Source: Candidozyma auris
Taxonomy: Eukaryota; Ascomycota; Pichiomycetes; Serinales; Metschnikowiaceae
Direction of reading: 5' to 3'
NCBI RefSeq assembly: GCF_003013715.1
Contig: NC_072817.1
Span: 310,001 to 374,000 of the forward strand
DNA length: 64,000 nt
The position numbers and the translations under genes are program-made. The notes under the pieces were generated by a model. That model made no database searches and was not told the origin of the DNA. It was given only the letters and a program-made list of their open reading frames with translations. Positions 38,701 to 47,928 of the stretch are shown piece after piece. Within the stretch, counting starts at the first letter, position 1; every line of letters begins with the position of its first letter.

Positions 38701-40292
38701 GTGATATCAACGCAGCTATAAAGCTTGCCAAAACAGATATTTCGATGCCGAAGGCCAATACCGCCCTCATTGTCGATGGTGATGCTCTTAGATTGGTTTT
38801 CGACGATACTTCTCTCGATACAGCATTACAAAAGAAGTTTGTGCTCCTTGGCAAGTATTGTAAATCTGTTTTATGCTGCCGTGTTTCACCGGCTCAAAAA
38901 GCCCAGGTTGTAAAAGTTGTCAAAGAAAACCTTCGAGCAATGACACTTGCCATCGGTGATGGTGCCAATGATGTTGCTATGATTCAGGCAGCGAATGTTG
39001 GTGTTGGTATTGCCGGGGAAGAGGGAAGACAAGCTGTGATGTCCGCAGACTATGCTATTGGACAATTTCGCTTTTTAAGTCGTCTACTACTAGTGCATGG
39101 ACATTGGTCTTATAAGAAGCTAGCTGAGATGATTCCCTGCTTTTTCTACAAAAATGTCGTCTTTACCTTCACCTGTTTTTGGTATGGCATATTCAATGAC
39201 TTTGATGGCTCATACCTTTATGAGTACACCTTTTTAATGTTTTACAATTTGGCCTTTACGTCTCTTCCTGTCATCTTCCTCGGTATATTTGATCAGGATG
39301 TTAGTGGTGCTGTTGCTCTAATTGTGCCGCAACTTTACAGGTCTGGCATCTTGAGCCTCGATTGGTCGCAGTATAAATTCATTTGGTACATGATGGATGG
39401 GCTTTATCAGTCGGTCATTGCATTCTTTTTTCCATACCTTCTTTACTATGTTTCCTTCCAAAACCATGAGGGATTACCTATAGATCATAGATTTTGGATG
39501 GGGGTTCTTTGTTGTTGCGTTGCAGTGACAGGATGTAACATTTATGTTCTCCTTCAGCAATACAGGTGGGATTGGTTGTCCCTTCTCATTTATGCGCTAT
39601 CAACTCTAGTTGTCTTCTTTTGGGTTGGCGTTTGGTCTGCCAGGGTTTATGTCGGAGAATTCTACAAGGCAGCTCCGCAGCTATTCGGAACACTAGGGTT
39701 TTGGTGCTGTTATCTCGTTGCTACCATCATATGCATTTGGCCACGCTTCACGTATGATTTCATCATGAGGCACTTCAAACCCAAGGATGTGGACGTTATT
39801 CGAGAGCAAATCAGAGATGGGGCATTCAATAATTTTCCAATGGATTACGATCCCACTAACATGTCCGATGTTGAAAAGCAGAGGATTCTTCAACGTTTAA
39901 ATGAGGGTGACACAGAGTTATTGGAGAAGGTGAAAATTGCAGTTGAACCAGAAAAGGAAAGTGACGCTCTAGAGAGCTCTCATGACGACAACAAAGTTTC
40001 TCGAGCTCTTAGAAGTATTCGGAGAGGCACCATAAGCAGATCAAGAAATAATACCATGAGATCTAGAAGAGACACCGCCAGCGATCAAGCAAAGTACAAT
40101 CAAAAATTGATCAGCAAGACCCTCGATTTGTCTCAAATTAGACTGGAAATGATGAAAACTGGTGAGTACCGAACAGGAGCCAGGAACTCTCTCGACAGAA
40201 TCTCTACTACGCAAGGTCTTCCGGGCCTAACCCAGGCAGAAACTCTACTTAGTTACCACACGCGGCAAAGTATAAATTTTGATCGCGCATAA
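35787..40292 (+). CDS. DNF1: P4-type phospholipid flippase, Dnf1/Dnf2-like
   Basis: 1501 residues. The phosphorylation motif DKTGTLTQN begins at residue 596, TGDRIETA is near 912 and [11 protein letters not shown] near 1057. There are about ten transmembrane segments, with an N-terminal pair around 115-165 and six after 1110. The opening [15 protein letters not shown] and [29 protein letters not shown]-type segment (split here) are typical of Dnf1/2 rather than Drs2 or Neo1. A basic inserted loop lies at about 190-310. It flips phosphatidylcholine/ethanolamine across the plasma membrane with a Lem3-type subunit. S. cerevisiae Dnf1 is 1571 residues. Dnf1 versus Dnf2 is not resolvable. Confidence 0.93.
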   Translation: [1501 protein letters not shown]

Positions 40293-40340
40293 ATACACGA
40301 CCTCAATCTCTTCGACCTTACCTCTCCGAACGGTATACCA

Positions 40341-43250
40341 ATGTTTCGATATTGCCTATTGAGTACGCCTTCGACTTTGGGTTTTAAAATTTCTCGCCTT
40401 CTGTTTGGTAATGATATTCATGTTCTTGCAGATCCTGCTTGGGATGGTCTCAATCCCAGTGATGCCGACTTTTTGGAAACATATTTGAATGACTCTAATT
40501 TCATACTTCTATCGCATTCAACGCCGGCGTTCATTGGAGGTTATGCATTGTTATGTTCTAGATTTCCAGTCCTTATGTCTTCGATTCCAGTATACTCTAC
40601 TGTAGCGGTGACTCAGTTGGGTAGGGTTTCAAGCGTCGAATTTTATCGGGCTAAGGGTCACTTAGGACCAGTTGAAAATGCCTTTTTGGAAGTTCGTGAC
40701 ATTGATGAGTATTTTGATAGAATAATTCTGATCAAGTTCGCCCAAAATGTTAGTGTTCTAGACAATCGCATGTCGTTATCAGCATTCAATGCCGGTCACA
40801 CTTTGGGCGGTTGCTTCTGGTTACTATTGAGGAAGAAGGTAAAAATTGTCTATGCGCCAGCCTGGAACCAATCAAAAGATTCTTTTTTAGAAGGGGCTGC
40901 ATTTTTATCAACGAGTAATGAGAATTCGATCACGTCTTTGACTCGACCGACCGCTCTTATAACTGGATCAGAATTGGGTTCAAACTTGTCGCATAAGAAA
41001 CGGGTGGAGAAGTTGTTGCATCTTGTAGATGCGACACTTGCTAATGGAGGGGCAGTTTTTCTACCTACAACTATATCTGGCAGATTTTTGGAGGTGCTTC
41101 ATCTCATCGATACCTATTTATCTAATCTTCAAGGTGCTGCTATTCCAGTCTACTTTATTTCATACACCGGAACCAAAGTACTTAGTTATACTTCCAATTT
41201 ATCTGACTGGATGGCATCGAATATGATGAAAGAGTATGAAGGCTTAAGCGGAGACGACAAAGCTTTTACTAATACACCATTCGATCCTTCTAAAGTTGAC
41301 TTGCTTTTGGATCCAACGGAGCTAGCGCTGTATCCTGGACCAAAAGTTGTTTTTGCGTCTGGTATCGACCTTCAAGGAGGTGACCTTTCTTCAAAAGCAC
41401 TACGGTTGCTTTGTCGAGACGAGAGAACCACAATTATCCTCACCGAGAAAAGTTCGCAGACGGCTTCATCATCCCTTGCATCGAAGCTTTATACTGAGTG
41501 GTATGAGCATGTTTCAAAACGAAACAATGGTAGTGTGGAAGACGGTGTCCCAATTCCCCTAGAAAAGTGTTTTGCACCAGCTGAGTTCGTCGAGGAGATA
41601 GCTTTAAAAGGAACAGATCTAGCATCTTTTAAGGCGGCAGTTAGTGAGCGAAGACATCAAAAAGCTTTGGCCAGTATCAAATCCAAGAGAACTCAAAAAC
41701 TCCTTCAGTCAAGTTTGCACTCCGATGATTCGGATGATTCTGATGAAGAACCTGGCGAGGGTGGTGAAGAGGAGGCTGATGTCAGTTTCTCAGAATTGAA
41801 CTCAATAGATCCAAAAAAAAATAATGCTAAAAACGATGGAAGTTCGTCTCTTAATGAAGCAGAGAGAATCATTAGCGACGAAGCCAGGAGCCCAAACAAT
41901 CATGGGCTTGAATCAAGTGCATCGACAGCGTTCAAGCATACTCTGGATATTAAATCGCCTGCAACTGAATCCAACATTTTTAAAGCGCCTTCAGATGCAG
42001 TGGATGAGACCCTCATCTATGAGTTTGTCATTGACCGGTTAGATTCTCAAAAGCCTCTCGATGTGCGAATCACAAATAAATTAAGGCCAAAACAAGCAAT
42101 GTTTCCAAACATCAATTGGAAAAGAAGGAAAATTGATGATTATGGTGAGATTATTGATCTCAAGGCTTTTAAAAGAGATGATGATCAACAGGCGAGCTCG
42201 AAATTGATATCAGAGAGCAAAAGAAAGTTTGAAGAAAATGACAATCAAGGTTGGGGTGAATCAACTAGAAAAGAACGAGCCCGTCACAGTGAAAAAGAGC
42301 GTGAAAGCAAGCTTACTCCGCAACAATCATTAAACAACGAAATTTTGAGGAGGTACCTTGATGCTACATTTCAACCAGTGCAGAGGAAAATCGAGAGTAG
42401 TGGACTAGGGTCCCCAATCAGGTGCGGTTTGGCATTTATCGACTTTTCTGGTCACGTTGATGCCAGATCAATCAATTTGGTGATATCCTCAATAAAGCCA
42501 TCCTCTCTCATAATTCTACCAGATTTCAGTTATCATGAGGGATTATCCACGGAGACAAATGGATCGTTCATTTTATCCAGCGCCCATCAAAAGTTGACGA
42601 ATCTTAGCGAGAAACCTGAGTACGAAGTTCCTCTGGATACTGAGATGAAGCTGGGTACCTTCTTCTCTAACAAAACACAAAAATCACAGATGCATCGAAA
42701 GATGGTTGTGACCGTTGCAAAGCCGAACAACTCCATTGAAGTTACAAATGCCGATGGAGTTGGTGGAATCGAGTATGAGGTTTGCCTAGATGATAATTTA
42801 TGGTCGAACCTCAAATGGTATCTGATAGACAATAAGTACAATGTGGCGCACGTGCAAGGGAGTTCGAAGCTCGTTGCAAAGTCTTGTACCACCTTACAGC
42901 ACAGCTTCCCTGACCCAGCTGTTCAAGTGTTCCTCGATAGATTGAAGAATCGCAATGAAGCGGATAATGTTTCAGAATCTACAGCGTACGGACACAAAGG
43001 TAACTCATTCATGGCTATTGGAGTTATACGAATGCCAGAGTTGAAGAGAAGGCTCAAAGATATTGGCTTCAATGCAGAATTTAAAGGAGAAGGTACATTA
43101 GTCGTGGAGGAGACCATTGCAATCAAAAAGGTAGACGAGCGACAACAAAATGACAATAGTTTGGGTGATATTATTATTGATGGTCAGGTTGGGCCAATTT
43201 ACTACAAGGTGAGGGACTGCATTCGCGAGATGCTTGCCTTTATTTCATAG
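40341..43250 (+). CDS. CFT2: Cleavage and polyadenylation factor subunit Cft2/Ydh1 (CPSF100)
   Basis: 969 residues. An N-terminal metallo-beta-lactamase fold and a beta-CASP domain extend over about 1-420 (ADPAWDG, ILLSHSTPAFIGGYALL, NAGHTLGG, ALYPGPKVVFAS). The metal-binding HxHxDH is replaced (HSTPAF), so the nuclease is inactive as expected for CPSF100. A long acidic, disordered insertion with a poly-Asp/Ser patch lies at about 455-580. The C-terminus ends with NAEFKGEGTLVVEE. It functions with Ysh1 in mRNA 3'-end formation. The start lies 49 bp after the flippase stop on the same strand. Confidence 0.93.
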   Translation: MFRYCLLSTPSTLGFKISRLLFGNDIHVLADPAWDGLNPSDADFLETYLNDSNFILLSHSTPAFIGGYALLCSRFPVLMSSIPVYSTVAVTQLGRVSSVEFYRAKGHLGPVENAFLEVRDIDEYFDRIILIKFAQNVSVLDNRMSLSAFNAGHTLGGCFWLLLRKKVKIVYAPAWNQSKDSFLEGAAFLSTSNENSITSLTRPTALITGSELGSNLSHKKRVEKLLHLVDATLANGGAVFLPTTISGRFLEVLHLIDTYLSNLQGAAIPVYFISYTGTKVLSYTSNLSDWMASNMMKEYEGLSGDDKAFTNTPFDPSKVDLLLDPTELALYPGPKVVFASGIDLQGGDLSSKALRLLCRDERTTIILTEKSSQTASSSLASKLYTEWYEHVSKRNNGSVEDGVPIPLEKCFAPAEFVEEIALKGTDLASFKAAVSERRHQKALASIKSKRTQKLLQSSLHSDDSDDSDEEPGEGGEEEADVSFSELNSIDPKKNNAKNDGSSSLNEAERIISDEARSPNNHGLESSASTAFKHTLDIKSPATESNIFKAPSDAVDETLIYEFVIDRLDSQKPLDVRITNKLRPKQAMFPNINWKRRKIDDYGEIIDLKAFKRDDDQQASSKLISESKRKFEENDNQGWGESTRKERARHSEKERESKLTPQQSLNNEILRRYLDATFQPVQRKIESSGLGSPIRCGLAFIDFSGHVDARSINLVISSIKPSSLIILPDFSYHEGLSTETNGSFILSSAHQKLTNLSEKPEYEVPLDTEMKLGTFFSNKTQKSQMHRKMVVTVAKPNNSIEVTNADGVGGIEYEVCLDDNLWSNLKWYLIDNKYNVAHVQGSSKLVAKSCTTLQHSFPDPAVQVFLDRLKNRNEADNVSESTAYGHKGNSFMAIGVIRMPELKRRLKDIGFNAEFKGEGTLVVEETIAIKKVDERQQNDNSLGDIIIDGQVGPIYYKVRDCIREMLAFIS

Positions 43251-43347
43251 GTTGCATTTTACGAGCCTTTGAGCCAGTAGTGTACTTATCAAATTTATGT
43301 AAAATATTGCGAGCTCTAGTTGGTCAGCCTCATAAACTATCATAAGT

Positions 43348-43623
43348 ATGCAACCTTACTCGAGATCTGGAGGAACAAGGAAATGTTTCTACGAATTTCA
43401 GACTTTAGTATCATGCTACACAGCTTCAGAGACCTCCTCGAAAAAGGAGTGTACTCCGAAGTTTGATGACTACTTCGAATGTTTGCACGGTTTTAAAGAG
43501 CGGGAGAAGGCGAGATTGATGTATCAGCTGATGAAAAGCAATGATACTAATGACAAGGGTTTTAAGATATCAGACTTTTATAGCACCGACGGTGAGGTGT
43601 TCAAGAAGTTGGATTTATTGTGA
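43348..43623 (+). CDS. Twin CX9C complex I accessory subunit, NDUFS5-like
   Basis: 91 residues with exact twin CX9C motifs, C13-x9-C23 and C35-x9-C45, followed by HGFKEREKARLMYQL. The spacing and the 'KEC…DDYFECL' sequence match NDUFS5 (the 15-kDa/PFFD subunit of complex I), imported by Mia40 into the intermembrane space. Its presence implies the organism has a proton-pumping complex I, unlike Saccharomyces. Other twin CX9C proteins are possible, but the wording around the second pair favours NDUFS5. Confidence 0.78.
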   Translation: MQPYSRSGGTRKCFYEFQTLVSCYTASETSSKKECTPKFDDYFECLHGFKEREKARLMYQLMKSNDTNDKGFKISDFYSTDGEVFKKLDLL

Positions 43624-43716
43624 TTACCAAAATCAGTATATAGTGACTGGTAGTTGCGTTCATTAACTAACCTATATATCCAGGTTTAATTCCAATTATC
43701 AAGCTTATTATTTGCA

Positions 43717-45705
43717 TTATTGCTTCTTCATCAATGACTTCGTCAATTCACGAGTGGTAACGCTGTAGTGTGAATCAAGTAAGACATTTTCCCATAAGGT
43801 AGCACCATAAGCACTAGTGCGCTCCATGCAGACTTCCATGAACTCGTGTTCGTAGCCAAGATAATAGGATTCAGAACTTATCCTATCATTGGTGGACCAC
43901 AATGACTTTAATGTATCGCCGTATCGATGCAAAAGTTTTTTGACAAACAACAAATTAGCGTTTGTTGTTTTCTCTGCGGTTTGTAAGCATAGTAAATATA
44001 TCCTCTTCATGAAGAGCATTGAGCGAGTCACTGAACCATTCTTCGACCTAAAAAAAACAAAATCAAGACACCTTAGTAATAGCTCGGAACGAGTCGAGAC
44101 GTTGACAGCAACTTTTTTCACTCCCAGAGCTTCCTCCAACGGATCAGCAAGTCTTAATGATTTGCTTGATAATTCTAACAATGGATCTAAAGACACATCA
44201 GCGAGAATCTTGTACAAATAATCAACAAAGTACGATAGATCAACCGAAAAAGGAAGCTTCCCGCTCTCGGTATGATTTGATATCAACGCGAATGCCGTCG
44301 CGATACATAAAAGCAAAATCCTGATTTCATCAGATTGGTACAATCCCTTCGCGCCCGTCTTTTCGATTTCCCATTCACTGGTCACGAGGGAATGTTCACT
44401 GAAAACAGTTCCCATAATTTCTTTTAAGACCACAAGGAAGTCCCCCACAAGCTCGACATTTGCCATTGGCCCGAATTTTGAGAGTCCTTCCAAGACTGAG
44501 CCAACAAGGTGTCGAGCTTTATTACCATTCTCCGTACTGTTCTGGAGAATGCCAAGATAGAGTTTGAGTATATTCTGAATAATTAAGCTTTGGTTTTGTT
44601 CACGTTCTTTTGCAGTAGTCGCCTGCTCGGCCCTTCTCATTTCTTCCTCTATTGCTTTCGTGTCTCTCAAAGCCTTTCGTTCTTTTTTTGAAAGGTGAAC
44701 TCGCTTTGTTTTCAAAGACCTCCCCGTTCCTAAGGAGGCTGGAAAGGTATTGACATCCTGCAAGACAGATAAGCTCAATAAGATGTTAAGCATCGACTCG
44801 TCAACCCTAAAATTCAGCTTTTTGACTTTCAGAGAAATTAGTTTGGTAATTTCCAATGAAATCGATCCATGATCACTATCGTCTTTTAGTAAGTTTTCAA
44901 TGGTGCGTATACATTTTGTGTGCAAAGCACCAAAGGATGGATCTTTTGATTTCTGACCAATAACTCGAATAGGGATAGAAAATAGCTCGCTGTTGAAATT
45001 AAAATACTTCAAGGAAGATTCACATAACTCACATGAGGCATCGATAGCTGTAGATCCCCAGAGAACTTGGTGTTTTGATTCAGTCATCGAGATATACCTT
45101 CTGCACAAAATTTCTAGACGTCCTAAAAATGACTGGTAACTCTTTGTAAAGATCTCTTCGAAATTTCTTAACCGTGCGACTTCCTTACTGACCTTCTCTT
45201 TCTTCTCCACCTCAGACAACTCCCTAATTTTGTATGATGGTGCCAACGACTTAAAAACAGGGACCAATGCTCCGATTGCAAGCATGCTGCTGGCAAATTC
45301 TTCGGAGTCAGCGTAGCGGCACAACACTGTAAGTGATATTCTATTCTCTTCAGGGTCATCCTGTAACTGAGTTGCGTGTCTGGCAATTTCTTCTTTGAGG
45401 TTCATTAATCTTTCATGGGGCGCAACATCCGCTTCAACTTGTTTTTCATAAATTAAAGCTTCAAGTTTCGATTTGGGTGTTTTGGTCTGGTCTTCTTTCA
45501 ACTTCTTCCGTGGAACACGCTGAAGAAGATTACCAACTTTTATTGGAAGACCCTCATCCACTTCTTCGCTGTGTCTCTTTCTGCGCTCATAAGAGGACTC
45601 CAAAGATTCATTGGTATCTTCTAAGGTACTTTTCTCTTCAGACTTATCATTATAAGCTCTCTTGTTCTGTAACTCTTTCAGAAGCTGCGCTCTTCTTCTA
45701 CTCAT
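43717..45705 (-). CDS. NOC3: Ribosome biogenesis factor Noc3
   Basis: The start is placed at MSRRRAQLLKELQNKRAY (662 residues; S. cerevisiae Noc3 is 663). The frame reaches an ATG at 45732 with nine extra residues. The NOC3-type segment VFKSLAPSYKIRELSEVEKKEKVSKEVARLRNFE (in two halves around residue 165) is diagnostic, followed by a CBF/Mak21-like domain. N-terminal Lys/Arg clusters suit nucleolar localisation. Noc3 pairs with Noc2 in pre-60S export and has a reported role in replication initiation. A TCACGTG lies 50 bp upstream at 45755-45761. Confidence 0.93.
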   Translation of the reverse strand: MSRRRAQLLKELQNKRAYNDKSEEKSTLEDTNESLESSYERRKRHSEEVDEGLPIKVGNLLQRVPRKKLKEDQTKTPKSKLEALIYEKQVEADVAPHERLMNLKEEIARHATQLQDDPEENRISLTVLCRYADSEEFASSMLAIGALVPVFKSLAPSYKIRELSEVEKKEKVSKEVARLRNFEEIFTKSYQSFLGRLEILCRRYISMTESKHQVLWGSTAIDASCELCESSLKYFNFNSELFSIPIRVIGQKSKDPSFGALHTKCIRTIENLLKDDSDHGSISLEITKLISLKVKKLNFRVDESMLNILLSLSVLQDVNTFPASLGTGRSLKTKRVHLSKKERKALRDTKAIEEEMRRAEQATTAKEREQNQSLIIQNILKLYLGILQNSTENGNKARHLVGSVLEGLSKFGPMANVELVGDFLVVLKEIMGTVFSEHSLVTSEWEIEKTGAKGLYQSDEIRILLLCIATAFALISNHTESGKLPFSVDLSYFVDYLYKILADVSLDPLLELSSKSLRLADPLEEALGVKKVAVNVSTRSELLLRCLDFVFFRSKNGSVTRSMLFMKRIYLLCLQTAEKTTNANLLFVKKLLHRYGDTLKSLWSTNDRISSESYYLGYEHEFMEVCMERTSAYGATLWENVLLDSHYSVTTRELTKSLMKKQ

Positions 45706-46268
45706 ACCGTCTGAACAGATTGAGATGAGCATCTTCTCCAGATGTACATTCGTGTCACGTGCTTCCGAAACTGGCTCTTCTTGCTCAAGGAAATATCTTT
45801 CAACAGTAAATATTGTATCTGTATTATGTATGTTATCAGTATTGAATGAACGATATTCTTTAATAACTTAAGCAGAGGAAGATGAAGCAGGATACCTTGA
45901 TTGAACATGGCGAAATGTGATTCGTGGTTTCTCGAAGAACATGTCATTTCTTCTCAAAACTCCCCAGGATGTAATCTTACGTTAATAAAAGGACATCCAA
46001 TTACGAATGTGTAAAAAGAGATTTTTTTAACTCAAACTAATAGAACAATACTAAGTAATAGCTAGAAGATATGACGTAGTTGAATGAGTTGTGAATCTCG
46101 TACCACTCTTGCTCACGATTGCCCTTTTTGTAATTGGCGCTTCTCGTTTAGCTCGTAGAATTCGCGACGGTATGCCAACTTCAACCGCCCGAGAAAGAAA
46201 GAGACCTGCTTCGTATAAAATCAGCGCGAACCCCTTGTTTGCAATATCTTGATACACCTACGACCAAT
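45706..46268. other. Intergenic: divergent promoter of NOC3 and ERG5
   Basis: About 560 bp. Holds TCACGTG at 45755-45761 on the NOC3 side and the sterol-response-type TCGTATA at 46211-46217 on the ERG5 side. No other gene seen. Confidence 0.5.
46211..46217 (+). promoter_or_regulatory. Upc2-type sterol response element before ERG5
   Basis: TCGTATA, the core bound by Upc2/Ecm22 in Saccharomyces and Candida, lies 52-58 bp upstream of the ERG5 ATG and overlaps a TATA-like TATAAAA. It predicts induction when ergosterol is depleted. Confidence 0.5.
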
Positions 46269-47837
46269 ATGAATCTGAATGATACGTCTCTGGCATTGTT
46301 GGCTTCTTCCATGGACAGCACCGCTGGATTTTTGAAAACTAAACTTTCGGGGATCTGGAAGTGCACCTCATGGTGGCAGGTCCTTATCACATTAACTCTA
46401 GGTGTGATTGTTTACGATCAAGTTCTGTATTTATTGAAAAAGGGAACGATCGCTGGACCCCGTTTCAAAGTTTGGCCAGTTATTGGCCCATTTTTGGAAA
46501 GTTTAGATCCTAAATTTGAAGAGTACATGGAAAAATGGAATTCTGGCCCGTTATCCTGTGTCTCGATTTTCCATAAGTTTGTGGTTATTGCATCTTCGAG
46601 GGACTTGGCAAGAAAAATTTTAAGTTCGCCCAAGTACGTGAAGCCATGCGTGGTGGATGTTGCGGTGAAGATTTTGAGACCTACAAATTGGGTATTTTTG
46701 GATGGTAAAGCTCACGTTGACTACAGGAGATCGTTGAACGGATTGTTTTCTCAAAAAGCCCTTGAGATATATATCCCTGTCCTTGAGAAGTACATGGATA
46801 TCTACCTTGATAGGTTCATCGGATATGAGGGTCCAAGAACCTTTTTCCCTGAGTTTAGAGAGTTGCTTTGTGCTTTGTCCTTGCGTACCTTCTGCGGAGA
46901 TTACATCACAGAAGAACAAATTGCCTTGATTGCTGATAATTATTTCAAAATCACTGCTGCCTTGGAGTTGGTGAATTTCCCAATCATTATTCCATACACC
47001 AAGACCTGGTATGGTAAAAAGATTGCCGATGACACAATGAAAATCTTTGAAAGCTGTGCAGCGAAGGCTAAAAAACACATAAATGAGGAGGGTGGAAAAC
47101 CAGGTTGTGTAATGGATGAATGGATTTATCTTATGAAGGAAGCAAGAGCAAATCACAAAGAGGACCCAGACTCAAAGCTTCTTATCAGAGATTTTTCAAA
47201 TAAAGAAATCTCTGAGGTTATCTTTACTTTCCTCTTTGCATCTCAGGATGCCTCATCATCGTTGGCTTGTTGGTTGTTTCAAATTGTCGCGGATCGTCCC
47301 GATATTGCACGGAAGATTAGAGAAGAACAACTATTAGTCAGAGACAATGATCCCCTGAGGCCACTTACTTTGGAAATGATTAACAAGATGAAATATACCA
47401 ATTGTGTTGTAAAAGAGTCATTGCGCTACAGACCGCCTGTTCTTATGGTCCCCTACGTTGTCAAACAGAGTTTTCCCGTAACACTGGAGTATACAGCTCT
47501 GAAAGGCTCGATGATCGTTCCTACATTATATCCAGCTCTCCATGATCCTGAGGTTTATCCTGAGCCTGATTCTTTCATACCGGAAAGGTGGGAAAACCCC
47601 ACCGGTGATATGGACAAAAGAAGCTGGTTAGTTTTCGGTACTGGACCTCATGTTTGTCTTGGTAAAGTGTACGTGCTCATGATGTTCACAGGCATGTTGG
47701 GTAAATTTCTCATGAACAGCGAGATAAAGCACACCGTGACTCCACTTTCTGAAAAGATTAAGGTCTTCGCTACTATCTTTCCAAAGGACGACTTGATCCT
47801 CGAATGGACCGCAAGGAACCCACACTCTTTGGACTAG
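46269..47837 (+). CDS. ERG5: Sterol C-22 desaturase (CYP61)
   Basis: 522 residues from the ATG at 46269; the frame extends upstream only to a TTG. A single N-terminal membrane anchor lies near 35-57 (WWQVLITLTLGVIVY). P450 motifs: I-helix FASQDASSSLACWLFQ, ExxR in KESLRYRPP, and heme-binding FGTGPHVCLG with Cys463. The ending VTPLSEKIKVFATIFPKDDL is a CYP61 hallmark. The enzyme introduces the C22-C23 double bond of ergosterol in the ER. Note that several Leu shown come from CTG and may be Ser. An Upc2-type element lies in the promoter. Confidence 0.95.
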   Translation: MNLNDTSLALLASSMDSTAGFLKTKLSGIWKCTSWWQVLITLTLGVIVYDQVLYLLKKGTIAGPRFKVWPVIGPFLESLDPKFEEYMEKWNSGPLSCVSIFHKFVVIASSRDLARKILSSPKYVKPCVVDVAVKILRPTNWVFLDGKAHVDYRRSLNGLFSQKALEIYIPVLEKYMDIYLDRFIGYEGPRTFFPEFRELLCALSLRTFCGDYITEEQIALIADNYFKITAALELVNFPIIIPYTKTWYGKKIADDTMKIFESCAAKAKKHINEEGGKPGCVMDEWIYLMKEARANHKEDPDSKLLIRDFSNKEISEVIFTFLFASQDASSSLACWLFQIVADRPDIARKIREEQLLVRDNDPLRPLTLEMINKMKYTNCVVKESLRYRPPVLMVPYVVKQSFPVTLEYTALKGSMIVPTLYPALHDPEVYPEPDSFIPERWENPTGDMDKRSWLVFGTGPHVCLGKVYVLMMFTGMLGKFLMNSEIKHTVTPLSEKIKVFATIFPKDDLILEWTARNPHSLD

Positions 47838-47928
47838 CTACACTTCAAATTCATAATCACAATCTTATTTTATTCTTATATGCGATTGCATAAAGTAAGA
47901 AGAAAAAAAAAGCGGTAAAAAAAAGGAA

